From: an uncultured Gammaproteobacteria bacterium
GTDB lineage: Bacteria > Pseudomonadota > Gammaproteobacteria > DRLM01
Direction of reading: 5' to 3'
NCBI GenBank assembly: GCA_947259075.1
Contig: CAMYKQ010000028.1
Location: forward strand, 1 to 64,000
DNA length: 64,000 bases
In this document: positions 37,449-46,431 of the stretch, piece by piece
Position numbering within the stretch: position 1 is the stretch's first letter
Layout: every line of letters begins with the position of its first letter
Translations under genes and position numbers: made by a program
Notes under the pieces: generated by a model
What the model was told of the DNA's origin: nothing
Databases searched by the model: none
Seen by the model: the letters and a program-made list of their open reading frames with translations, nothing else

Positions 37449-37800
37449 CGACACCCGCAATCTCTCCCCCTCCGCCGCGGGCACCCCGCCGGTGCTGCGG
37501 GATGTCGTCGTGCCCGGCGAGGACGCGGAGATTCCGGTGCTCGATCCCTCGCAAGCGGTGAGCGAAACCCTGGAACTGCTCTCGGCCGAGGCCATGGCGG
37601 AACTGGCCGACACCCTGCAACTCTCGCTCACCCGCGAGTTGAATTACGCCATCGACGGCGCGGTGTATGAACGGCTGCAAGCGGCGATGGAAGAAGTCGC
37701 CAGCAGCGTGAAACAAAACTTACATCAACAACTGGAACATATGCTCCCCGATTTGGTACAAGCCGCGGTGCAACAACAACTCAAACACAAAGACCATTAA
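37441..37800 (+). CDS. Hypothetical protein between holC and valS
   Basis: ATGA overlap with holC; coherent ORF with helical C-terminus. Confidence 0.7.
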   Translation: MSDDTRNLSPSAAGTPPVLRDVVVPGEDAEIPVLDPSQAVSETLELLSAEAMAELADTLQLSLTRELNYAIDGAVYERLQAAMEEVASSVKQNLHQQLEHMLPDLVQAAVQQQLKHKDH

Positions 37801-37867
37801 ACACGGCCGCGGCGCCACACGCGGCCCGCGCTCAACCTCAGCCCTTTTCGCTCAATCCGGACCCTCC

Positions 37868-40774
37868 ATGGACAAGACGTACAATCCCCACGCTATCGAA
37901 CAACATTGGTATAACACTTGGGAACAGGCCGGCTACTTCGCCCCGCAAGGTGTCAGCCCTCACCCCATCCCTCTCCCAGAGGGAGAGCCGGCGAAGAGTG
38001 AATCGGCCGGCGCGCCCTATTGCATCATGATCCCGCCGCCCAATGTGACGGGCAGCCTGCACATGGGCCATGCTTTTCAAGACACCCTCATGGACACGCT
38101 GATCCGCTATCAGCGCATGAACGGCCGCAACACCTTGTGGCAACCCGGCGCCGACCACGCCGGCATCGCCACCCAGATGGTGGTGGAGCGCCAGCTTAGC
38201 CAGCAGGGCAAGAGCCGTCACGATCTCGGCCGCGAGGCCTTTCTCGACGCGGTATGGAAATGGAAGGGCGAATCGGGCGGCACCATCACCCGCCAGCTGC
38301 GCCGCCTCGGCGCCTCGCCCGACTGGTCGCGCGAGCGCTTCACCATGGACGAGGGTTTGTCGGAGGCCGTGCGCGAAGTCTTTGTGCGCCTCCATGAAGA
38401 AGGCCTGATCTATCGCGGCAAGCGCCTGGTGAATTGGGACCCGGTGCTGCACACGGCGGTGTCCGATCTTGAAGTGATCTCCGAAGAAGAAAACGGCAGC
38501 CTGTGGCATATGCGCTATCCGCTCGCCGACGGCAGCGGTCATCTGGTCGTCGCCACCACGCGGCCGGAAACCATGCTGGGCGACGCGGCGGTGGCGGTGC
38601 ATCCCGAAGATGAACGCTATCAGCATCTCATCGGCAAGCAGATCAAGCTGCCCTTGACCGAACGCTTGATCCCCATCATCGCCGATGAATATGTTGATAA
38701 GGAATTCGGCACCGGCTGCGTGAAGATCACGCCGGCGCATGACTTCAATGATTACGCGGTGGGACAGCGGCACGGCTTGCCTCTCATCAACATCTTCACC
38801 AGCGACGCCCGCATCAACGAGGCGGCGCCCGAACAATATTTTGGACTCGACCGCTTCGAGGCGCGCAAACGCGTGGTCGCCGATCTCGACACGGCGGGCC
38901 TGCTGGAAAAGATCGAACCGCACAAACTCAAAGTGCCGCGCGGCGACCGCAGCGGCGCGGTGATCGAACCCCTGCTCACCGATCAGTGGTACGTGAAGGT
39001 GGGTCCGCTGGCGCAACCGGCGATTGAGGCCGTGGAGAGCGGCGCGATCAAATTCGTGCCCGACAACTGGAAGAACACCTATTTCGAGTGGATGCGCAAC
39101 ATCGAAGACTGGTGCATTTCGCGCCAGATCTGGTGGGGCCACCGCATCCCGGCGTGGTATGACGATCAGGGCAATATCTACGTCGCGCGCGACAGCGCAG
39201 CGGCACACGCGCAAGCCCGCGCGCACCACGGCAAAGATGTCGATTTGAGACAAGACGAGGACGTGCTCGACACTTGGTTCAGCTCGGCGCTGTGGCCGTT
39301 TTCGACCTTAGGCTGGCCGCAACAGACACCCGAGTTGAAAACTTTTTACCCCACCAGCGTGCTGGTCACCGGCTTCGACATCATCTTCTTCTGGGTGGCG
39401 CGGATGATCATGATGGGCCTGAAGTTCACCGGCGAGGTGCCCTTCCGCGAAGTCTACATCCACGGCCTGGTGCGCGACGCCCACGGCCAGAAAATGTCGA
39501 AGTCCAAGGGCAATGTGCTGGACCCCATCGACCTCATCGACGGCATCGATCTTGATTCCTTGGTGAAGAAGCGCACCACCGGCTTGATGCGCCCCGAAGA
39601 CGCTCCGCGCATCGAAAAAGCGACACGCAAAGAATTTCCGGATGGCATCGCCGCCTACGGCACCGACGCCATGCGCTATACCTTCGCCTCGCTGGCCTCC
39701 ACCGGCCGCGACATCAAATTCGATCTGGGCCGCATCGAGGGCTACCGCAATTTCTGTAACAAGATTTGGAACGCCTCGCGTTACGTGCTCATGAATACCG
39801 AAGGACAGGATTGCGGCCAAGAATGTAGCCTGGGTGTAGCGCAGCGAAACCCGGGAAGCCACGGTGGTGAACGCCACGAAACCCCGGGTTCCACTTCGTT
39901 CCACCCAGACCACATCGAACTCAGCCTCGCCGACCGCTGGATACGCTCGCGTTTGCAGATCGTCACGCGCCAGGCGCGCGAGCACTGCGAGGCCTACCGC
40001 TTCGATCTCATGGCGCAGACGCTCTACGAATTCACCTGGAACGAGTTCTGCGATTGGTATCTGGAACTGAGCAAGCCGGTGCTCAACGCCGAGGACAGCA
40101 GTGCGGCGGCGCGGCGCGGCACGCGGCGCACTTTGGTCGAGGTGCTGGAAAACATATTACGTCTCGCTCATCCCTTGATGCCCTATATCACCGAGGAGAT
40201 CTGGCAGCGCGTCGCGGCGCTGGCGGGCAAACAAGGCGAGACCATCATGCTGCAGGCCTATCCCATCGCAGACGAGGCGCTCGTCGATCACGCCGCCACC
40301 GGCGAGATGCAATGGGTGATGGAATTCATCCTCGGCGTGCGCAAGATCCGCGGTGAAATGAATATCCCGCCCCGCAAACCGCTGCCGGTGTTATTACAGA
40401 ATTGGAGCGAGGACGACCGCCGCCGCGTGGAAAATACGCGTCGCTACAGCGTGTTTCTCAGCTCATTGGAAACCATCGACTTCCTCGACTCCAATCAAAC
40501 CGCACCGGACGCCGCGACCGCCCTCGTCGGCGAGATGAAGATTCTGATTCCGATGGCGGGCTTAATCGACAAAGAGGCGGAATTGGCGCGTTTGAGCAAG
40601 GAAATTGAAAAGCTCACGAAGGATGTTCAGCGCTGCGAAGAGAAGCTGCAAAACCCCAACTTCGCCGACAAGGCGCCCACACAGGTGGTGGCCAAAGAGC
40701 GCCAGCGCGTGGATGAGATGCGCTCATCCTTGAGCCAGCTGGCGGAACAACGCCAGCGGATCAGCGCCATGTAA
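37868..40774 (+). CDS. valS: Valyl-tRNA synthetase with two in-frame repeat-derived insertions
   Basis: [15 protein letters not shown] (HIGH); [14 protein letters not shown] (KMSKS). Confidence 0.97.
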   Translation: MDKTYNPHAIEQHWYNTWEQAGYFAPQGVSPHPIPLPEGEPAKSESAGAPYCIMIPPPNVTGSLHMGHAFQDTLMDTLIRYQRMNGRNTLWQPGADHAGIATQMVVERQLSQQGKSRHDLGREAFLDAVWKWKGESGGTITRQLRRLGASPDWSRERFTMDEGLSEAVREVFVRLHEEGLIYRGKRLVNWDPVLHTAVSDLEVISEEENGSLWHMRYPLADGSGHLVVATTRPETMLGDAAVAVHPEDERYQHLIGKQIKLPLTERLIPIIADEYVDKEFGTGCVKITPAHDFNDYAVGQRHGLPLINIFTSDARINEAAPEQYFGLDRFEARKRVVADLDTAGLLEKIEPHKLKVPRGDRSGAVIEPLLTDQWYVKVGPLAQPAIEAVESGAIKFVPDNWKNTYFEWMRNIEDWCISRQIWWGHRIPAWYDDQGNIYVARDSAAAHAQARAHHGKDVDLRQDEDVLDTWFSSALWPFSTLGWPQQTPELKTFYPTSVLVTGFDIIFFWVARMIMMGLKFTGEVPFREVYIHGLVRDAHGQKMSKSKGNVLDPIDLIDGIDLDSLVKKRTTGLMRPEDAPRIEKATRKEFPDGIAAYGTDAMRYTFASLASTGRDIKFDLGRIEGYRNFCNKIWNASRYVLMNTEGQDCGQECSLGVAQRNPGSHGGERHETPGSTSFHPDHIELSLADRWIRSRLQIVTRQAREHCEAYRFDLMAQTLYEFTWNEFCDWYLELSKPVLNAEDSSAAARRGTRRTLVEVLENILRLAHPLMPYITEEIWQRVAALAGKQGETIMLQAYPIADEALVDHAATGEMQWVMEFILGVRKIRGEMNIPPRKPLPVLLQNWSEDDRRRVENTRRYSVFLSSLETIDFLDSNQTAPDAATALVGEMKILIPMAGLIDKEAELARLSKEIEKLTKDVQRCEEKLQNPNFADKAPTQVVAKERQRVDEMRSSLSQLAEQRQRISAM
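37956..37990. repeat. R1 palindromic repeat inside valS (reverse orientation)
   Basis: ccctcaccccatccctctcccagagggagagcc; matches the R1 consensus of 5298-5338. Confidence 0.85.
39825..39912. repeat. R2 palindromic repeat inside valS
   Basis: gtagcctgggtgtagcgcagcgaaacccggg ... ccccgggttccacttcgttccacccagac: imperfect inverted arms, ~22/28 matching. Confidence 0.85.
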
Positions 40775-40811
40775 AAGTGCCCGGCCGCGGCCGGAGCGGG
40801 ACGGGCTTATA

Positions 40812-41522
40812 TCAAGCCGTTTGTTGCTCAGTGGCGTCGTCGATGCGTTCCAAACGGTAACCATGCTGATACACGGCGCTCAAACGCCATCCTAATTCGG
40901 GGCTCAAGCCCAATTTATTACGGATGCGGCTCATATGCGTATCGACGGTGCGAGTGTTGAGGTCCGCCCGCTGCCCCCACACGCTCTCCATGATGTGCTT
41001 ACGCGAAATCAAACGCCCGACATTGCGCAGCAGGAACGCCGCCAGATCGAATTCCTTATGCGTGAGTTCCAGCGTCTCGCCGTCGCGAGAAATCGCGCGG
41101 CGCACGCCGTCCACGGCATAATCACCGATTTCGAAAACCTTGTCTTCCGCCAGCTGCATGCCAGCGCGCCGCGCCAGGGCGGTAATGCGCGCCAACATTT
41201 CCAAGGGTTTCACCGGCTTGATCATATAGTCATCGGCACCGCGCTCCAAGGCGGAGACGATGTCCTGTTCGCTATCGCGCACCGTAATGAAGATCACGGG
41301 AATACGCCATTCAAGCCGCTCGCGCACTTGCTCTAAAACCACGTCACCGTTGATGTCGGGCAGCAACCAATCGAGCACGAGCAAATCAAAACTGTCAGTG
41401 GACACCGCGCGTAAAAATTTTTCGCCTCTAGCGAAATGCACGCACACATGCCCCGCCGCTTCCAGCCAGACCTGCATGTAACGCGCCTGTTCCAGGTCGT
41501 CTTCAAGCAATGCAATTCGCAA
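40812..41522 (-). CDS. OmpR/PhoB-family response regulator (orphan)
   Basis: N-terminal receiver (LLEDDLEQARY, LVLDWLLPDINGD, K in MIKPVKP), C-terminal winged helix (TVDTHMSRIRNKL). Confidence 0.92.
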   Translation of the reverse strand: MRIALLEDDLEQARYMQVWLEAAGHVCVHFARGEKFLRAVSTDSFDLLVLDWLLPDINGDVVLEQVRERLEWRIPVIFITVRDSEQDIVSALERGADDYMIKPVKPLEMLARITALARRAGMQLAEDKVFEIGDYAVDGVRRAISRDGETLELTHKEFDLAAFLLRNVGRLISRKHIMESVWGQRADLNTRTVDTHMSRIRNKLGLSPELGWRLSAVYQHGYRLERIDDATEQQTA

Positions 41523-41798
41523 TGTTATCCCCCCGCAATAGACAAACTCAGAAAATCCACACTGGCTTGAAGTCGCGCCAACATCTCGCTTCGTCTGTTA
41601 TTTTCAATTGGAACAGCATGTTACACGATAATGGCCTGGCGCGCAAAAGGGAAAACCCATGCTAGGGCAAGCACATAGCCAATACACCGCAAGAAAGACG
41701 GGGCCAACAGCGCCAATATTTGATCGCTTCGCCACCCAGCGATTGAGCAAGCCCTCGGCACCGTCATTCCATGCCCCCCCGTAATACACCTCATAATT

Positions 41799-41835
41799 TG
41801 TGAATTTCTGTGAAGGCGGGGTGAATATTTGTAAA
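41799..41835. promoter_or_regulatory. Phased direct repeats, candidate response-regulator operator
   Basis: TGTGAA-N4-TGTGAA-N5-GGTGAA-N4-TGTAAA at offsets 0, 10, 21, 31. Confidence 0.5.
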
Positions 41836-41989
41836 TTCGAGTTGTTACGCATTGTATCCCCGCCTTTGGCTCCCTACTATTTGCGCAGGCCAAACGCGAA
41901 CCGATGTTCATATCCGAAATATCAGTGACGCGTGGCGGCGCAACGAATTTTTGATCTAACAACGTAACCAACCTTAAGGGGATAATTAA

Positions 41990-43234
41990 ATGAAAAACAC
42001 GCGTCTGAGAAACACCTTGATCTGCGCCGCGCTCCTGCCTCTGGGCGCGAATGCCGACGCCCTTGATGAGCGTTGGTACATCGCTCCGTCCGTCAGCTAT
42101 ATCTTCGCCGACGAGCACCGTAATGCCGATGACGATGTCGGCGCGCAACTGAGCGTGGGCAAGCCGGTCAACGAAAAGTGGAACGTGGAATTGACGGCGG
42201 TGGCCGACAGCCTTGAACGCACCGCTGGCGGCGAATTCGATCAAGCGGGCCTCGGCCTCGACAGCTTGTATTTCTTCACCCGTAACCGCGGTTTCGCCCC
42301 TTATCTCACGGTGGGCATGGGCCTGCTGCGCACCGAGCTCGCCAACAACGCCAATACGCATACCACGGTGAGCGCGGGGCTGGGCTTCATGAGCCGCTTG
42401 AATGACTACGGCCTGGCGCTGCGCACCGACGCCCGTTATCGCATGGACAACGACAACTCCAGTATCGCCAGCGAAAATGGCTTTGGCGATTGGCTGCTCA
42501 ACGTCGGCTTAGTGATTCCCTTCGGCAGCCAGCATAAGGCAGTTGCCGCCGCACCCGCGGTAGCGGCCGTGGCGGCGGCGCCGAAAGCAGCCCCAGCGCC
42601 CGTGGCGCCCGCGCCGGTGGACAGTGACGGCGACGGCATCGCCGATGGCGCCGATCGCTGCCCTGGCAGCATGCTGGGCGCCAAGGTCGACGCCACGGGC
42701 TGTGAAGTCGATAGCGATAAAGACGGCGTGGTCGACAGCCGCGACAAATGCCCGGGCACGCCCGCCGGCATCAAGGTCGACAGCCGCGGCTGCGAGCTCG
42801 ACAGTGATGGCGACGGCATCGTCGACAACAAAGACCAGTGCCCCAATACCCAAGCTGGCACCAAGGTCGACAACAAGGGTTGTGAACTGCAGGCGGTGAT
42901 CAAGCTGGAACGGGTCAATTTCGCGAACAACTCCGCTCAGCTGGACCCGTCATCCGTCAACACCTTGGATGACGCGGCCGAGACCCTGCGCCGTCATAGC
43001 GATCTCAAAATTGAGGTGGCGGGCCACACCGATGACCGGGGTAATCACGCCTACAACGTCAGACTGTCGCAACAACGCGCCGAGGCGGTCAAACAATATT
43101 TGATCGGCCAAGGCGTCAACGCGGCCAATCTGAGCGCGAAGGGTTACGGCCCCGCCACCCCGCTGGCCGACAATGCTACAGCCAATGGACGCGCGGCCAA
43201 TCGCCGCGTGGAACTGCGGATCCTGGGGCGTTAA
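41990..43234 (+). CDS. OmpA-family protein with thrombospondin type-3-like Ca-binding repeats
   Basis: DSDGDGIADGADRCPGS... repeats; LKIEVAGHTDDRGNHAYNVRLSQQRAEAVKQYL OmpA C-domain. Confidence 0.93.
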   Translation: MKNTRLRNTLICAALLPLGANADALDERWYIAPSVSYIFADEHRNADDDVGAQLSVGKPVNEKWNVELTAVADSLERTAGGEFDQAGLGLDSLYFFTRNRGFAPYLTVGMGLLRTELANNANTHTTVSAGLGFMSRLNDYGLALRTDARYRMDNDNSSIASENGFGDWLLNVGLVIPFGSQHKAVAAAPAVAAVAAAPKAAPAPVAPAPVDSDGDGIADGADRCPGSMLGAKVDATGCEVDSDKDGVVDSRDKCPGTPAGIKVDSRGCELDSDGDGIVDNKDQCPNTQAGTKVDNKGCELQAVIKLERVNFANNSAQLDPSSVNTLDDAAETLRRHSDLKIEVAGHTDDRGNHAYNVRLSQQRAEAVKQYLIGQGVNAANLSAKGYGPATPLADNATANGRAANRRVELRILGR

Positions 43235-43244
43235 GCCCTGGCCC

Positions 43245-43275
43245 AAGCGCGGGACGGAATATCCGTCCCGCGCTT
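43245..43275. terminator. Strong hairpin between ompA and mscS
   Basis: Perfect 14-bp arms aagcgcgggacgga-ata-tccgtcccgcgctt; no T-run. Confidence 0.55.
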
Positions 43276-43309
43276 AACGGGTCCGCCAGGCAAGGATGAG
43301 GAGACCGTC

Positions 43310-44152
43310 ATGAATTCACTGATGCAGGAAGCGCAAAGTAGTGACCTTGTTACCCACTACCTTCTTCCTTGGGGTATCAATATCGCCCTGGCCTTGACGA
43401 TCTTCATTGCCGGCCGCTGGCTCGCAAAACTCATCACCCAAGCCAGCAAAGGCTTGCTGGCCAAGACCAAGACCGAGCTAACACTCTCCCGTCTTCTCGG
43501 CAACATCCTCTACACGGTATTGTTAGCTGTAGTCGTCGTCGCCGCTCTCGACCAACTCGGCGTGAACACCAACGCGGTATTGCTCGTGTTCGTGACCGTG
43601 GGTTTGGCGGCAGGATTAGCGCTCAAAGATTCACTATCTAATTTTGCCGCCGGGGTAATGTTGATCTTGTTCAAACCTTTTAAAACCGGCGACCTTATCG
43701 AGGCGGCGGGCACCAGCGGCATGGTGGAGGAAATCCGCCTGCTCGACACCCAAATGCGCAGTGACGACAACCGGGAAATCACCGTCCCCAATTCACATAT
43801 TTACGGCGGCACCATCGTCAACTTCACCGCCAAAAATACCCGGCGCATTGATTTGGTGGTCAGCATCAGTTATGACGACGACATCCGTAAAGCGAAAAAA
43901 TTACTTGAAGGCATCCTCGCCCAGAATGAACGTATCTTGCGTGACCCCCCACCCTTGATCGCGGTACTGGAACTGGACGAAAGCAGTGTCAATCTGGCCG
44001 TGCGGCCTTGGGTGAAAACCCCTGATTACTGGCCCGCACGCTTTGACTTGAACGAAAGCATCAAAGACGTGTTCGACGCCAATGGCATCAATATTCCGCG
44101 CCCTCAATTGGACGTGCATCATCGCGGCCATAAAAAATCGTACGCGGCATAA
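43310..44152 (+). CDS. Small-conductance mechanosensitive channel (MscS family)
   Basis: VGLAAGLALKDSLSNFAAGVMLILFKPFKTGDLIEAAG; ITVPNSHIYGGTIVNF. Confidence 0.95.
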   Translation: MNSLMQEAQSSDLVTHYLLPWGINIALALTIFIAGRWLAKLITQASKGLLAKTKTELTLSRLLGNILYTVLLAVVVVAALDQLGVNTNAVLLVFVTVGLAAGLALKDSLSNFAAGVMLILFKPFKTGDLIEAAGTSGMVEEIRLLDTQMRSDDNREITVPNSHIYGGTIVNFTAKNTRRIDLVVSISYDDDIRKAKKLLEGILAQNERILRDPPPLIAVLELDESSVNLAVRPWVKTPDYWPARFDLNESIKDVFDANGINIPRPQLDVHHRGHKKSYAA

Positions 44153-44166
44153 ACCCATCCCCCTTC

Positions 44167-44200
44167 AACCGGCTTTAGTTATTACAAGCCGGTTTTTTTT
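44167..44200 (+). terminator. Rho-independent terminator after mscS
   Basis: aaccggctt...aagccggtttttttt. Confidence 0.9.
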
Positions 44201-44328
44201 GCGCAAACACCCCTATTACTCAATCTGGCCTGTTCATCTCAAAACGAGTAAGCTTGATTGCCGGGCCCCCGGCTCAAGGCATGACGAATCAAACCGCCAA
44301 GGATCAGCACGTCACGAAGGAATCAGCC

Positions 44329-44757
44329 ATGAATACCAATCTGTTCAAGCGCGCATTGAGCGCGATACTGCTAACGGCATTACTACAACTCACACCTTTC
44401 GCTTGGGCCCAAGATGGGGCCGCCGCAAACGCCAGCGCCTCGCGAACCGGCTTTACCAGCGCCATCAATGATCGCGAACCGGTGGACAGTCTGTCTTCCT
44501 TGAGCAACGAGCACCGTCAAGTTTATTTCTTCAGTGAGCTGCACGGCCTCAACGGCCAAAGCGTCATTCATCGCTGGCAGCACAACGGTCAAGTGATGGC
44601 GGAAATTAAATTCGAGGTAGGCGCCAATCGCTGGCGGGTATGGTCGAGCAAGAACTTACTGCCGGAATGGACGGGGGAATGGCGGGTCAGCGTTATTGAT
44701 GGCGCGGGCAATACGCTCGGTGAATCAACGCTCGACTACACCGCCGCGCAACCGTAA
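44329..44757 (+). CDS. DUF2914 domain-containing periplasmic protein
   Basis: VYFFSELHGLNGQSVIHRWQHNGQVMAEIKFEVGANRWRVWSSKNLLPEWTGEWRVSV. Confidence 0.85.
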   Translation: MNTNLFKRALSAILLTALLQLTPFAWAQDGAAANASASRTGFTSAINDREPVDSLSSLSNEHRQVYFFSELHGLNGQSVIHRWQHNGQVMAEIKFEVGANRWRVWSSKNLLPEWTGEWRVSVIDGAGNTLGESTLDYTAAQP

Positions 44758-44868
44758 ACGCCAACGCCGGGCAAAATTCGCGCCGGGTACGCGCCGGAAG
44801 AGAATGAGATTAATCGCAGCGGGGTGACGCATCACCGGCCATGTGGCGGGTGATGCGTAATTGCCCCC

Positions 44869-45633
44869 TTACATCGCCCCCACGGCCCGGGGCATCGCGG
44901 CTACGGCGAGTTCGCTGTGCAAATGAAATGCGCGCTGACGCCCATCCGGACCCCTCTCGCCCATCATCGCCTGCGCGAACTGCTCGAATAAATGTTCGAC
45001 ATTCACCAAAAAGGGGTAACGCTCGCCGCGATGCCAGGCGGGTTGACCCACCTGTTGCAAATCCAAGTGCAGCACATGACCGATCACTTTGGACAAGGCC
45101 TTAGTGATGAACATATACCAATGCTCCGCGCCACACTCACGGCTATAGGCAACCGCCGCGTCCAATAGGACGCGCAGTATCTCCGCGGTGCGTAAGCGTT
45201 TGCGCATTTCAACCCGCGCCTCATCCGCCGCCCTTGCGGCATTAAGCGGAGAGGCATCGCGCCCTTCGCAGGGCAGCGCTTGGCCTTGCAGGCGGCGACG
45301 GTAGTGACCGACCATGCACAAGCGGGAGATTTCCAATACCTGATTACAAGGGGGGCGCAGAGCCTCTTCAATTTCGGTGCGCGTTTCAATAGGCAAGACA
45401 TCGCCGTGAGGCAGGATCAGCCGCATCGCGGCAACCCAACGATTGTTCTCCCGCTCCCGCACTAAGAAATGGACCGCTTTGTCATCCCATTCGTCTTTTT
45501 CTTCGCCATCAGGAAATAAGGCGGGATCCTCATAACCCGTCTCCACGCAAAATACCTGATAACGAAGCTGATAATGTATACGGCGACTCCACTCATCGTC
45601 CGCCAGAACAACTTCAAAATGTTCCTTAGGCAT
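44869..45633 (-). CDS. PEP-CTERM/exosortase system-associated acyltransferase
   Basis: RYQVFCVETGYED...EEKDEWDDKAVHFLVRE...EISRLCMV architecture typical of this family (recalled). Confidence 0.85.
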   Translation of the reverse strand: MPKEHFEVVLADDEWSRRIHYQLRYQVFCVETGYEDPALFPDGEEKDEWDDKAVHFLVRERENNRWVAAMRLILPHGDVLPIETRTEIEEALRPPCNQVLEISRLCMVGHYRRRLQGQALPCEGRDASPLNAARAADEARVEMRKRLRTAEILRVLLDAAVAYSRECGAEHWYMFITKALSKVIGHVLHLDLQQVGQPAWHRGERYPFLVNVEHLFEQFAQAMMGERGPDGRQRAFHLHSELAVAAMPRAVGAM

Positions 45634-45761
45634 GATCGCTCCCTGGTCTTTCCCTTCGATGGGCCAATGACTCATTCCTTAATCTTCCCTACACTAAACA
45701 TGACCACTCGCTCCTCCCTGCCGCCGGAACCTTCCAAGCAAGAACTAATTAATAGGCGCCG

Positions 45762-46060
45762 AAAAACATGGCCGCATGGACCGGCCGGGCTGAACCCTGA
45801 ACCCGCGTAAAGTGGTAAACCCTCGAAAAGCGAATGGACAACACCGGCGGACGCCCCTGCGGTAACCACGGCCACGGGTCCGAAAAATGGGGGTAGGCAT
45901 ACTAAGGCGAAGGGTCAACGACACGGCCATATCACCGCCCATTATCATGCGAGCACGCCCGTTGATACAGACATCCCCGATGAGACCGGCGCAAGGTCGT
46001 AGAAGTGGATGCATCCTGCCAACTGTAGGCTCCTTACTTAAGCAATCACCAAGTGATCGC
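45762..46060 (-). ncRNA. Candidate sigma54/GlrR-controlled small RNA (or long 5' leader of the acyltransferase)
   Basis: Predicted TSS ~46060 from the sigma54 element at 46071-46086; 5' hairpin 46042-46060; weak GC hairpin plus T-run at 45762-45790; no convincing ORF. Confidence 0.4.
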
Positions 46061-46070
46061 ACACCGTATT

Positions 46071-46086
46071 AGCAAACCCTGTACCA
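46071..46086 (-). promoter_or_regulatory. Sigma54 (-24/-12) promoter candidate, minus strand
   Basis: TGGTACA-GGGT-TTGCT vs TGGCACG-N4-TTGCW; correct GG/GC spacing, 10/12 matches. Confidence 0.65.
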
Positions 46087-46150
46087 GCAAATGATTAGCT
46101 ATTAAATACAAACCGTTAAAACCACTCCGCCCTCACGCGCAACGGGACCG

Positions 46151-46168
46151 CGTCTCATAATGGAGACA
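46151..46168. promoter_or_regulatory. GlrR-like box 1 (CGTC-N10-GACA)
   Basis: cGTCtcataatggaGACA; 22-bp flanking unit repeated at box 2 with 2 mismatches. Confidence 0.6.
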
Positions 46169-46215
46169 ATATCCCGCAAGCGAAATTTATGTCAATGAAT
46201 CCACGCAATTTTACG

Positions 46216-46233
46216 CGTCTCCTTATGGAGACA
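46216..46233. promoter_or_regulatory. GlrR-like box 2 (CGTC-N10-GACA)
   Basis: cGTCtccttatggaGACA. Confidence 0.6.
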
Positions 46234-46290
46234 ATGTAAAAAAGGGGCGTATATTCATTGCCCAGGGTCATTCAGCCATGCTCTATACTG

Positions 46291-46308
46291 TGTCCATTTG
46301 CCGGGACA
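46291..46308. promoter_or_regulatory. GlrR-like box 3 (TGTC-N10-GACA, exact consensus)
   Basis: TGTCcatttgccggGACA. Confidence 0.6.
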
Positions 46309-46431
46309 GTCCGTCAGTAAATGGCACAGGGGCCAAGCCCGACGGGGGCCAATTAGATGCAATGCAGGCAATACAGGCCGGACCAGCGGCAATGGCGCCC
46401 GACACAACCCACTCACAAAACGGACAGATTG

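Noticed and set aside
37838-39253. 471-aa minus-strand ORF
   Set aside because: Antisense to valS; contains translated R1 repeat.
45780-45900. Possible c-di-GMP (GEMM) riboswitch
   Set aside because: Looked for the conserved GEMM core and paired helices on both strands; not found.
45745-46062. 105-aa minus-strand ORF in the acyltransferase-glrK gap
   Set aside because: Low-complexity, Arg-rich, no RBS recognised, and its start lies at or upstream of the predicted sigma54 transcript start; treated as noncoding.
46321-46337. Plus-strand sigma54 promoter for glrK (TGGCACAGGGGCCAAGC)
   Set aside because: TGGCAC half is good but the GG-to-GC spacing is 14 rather than 12, and there is no TTGC element.
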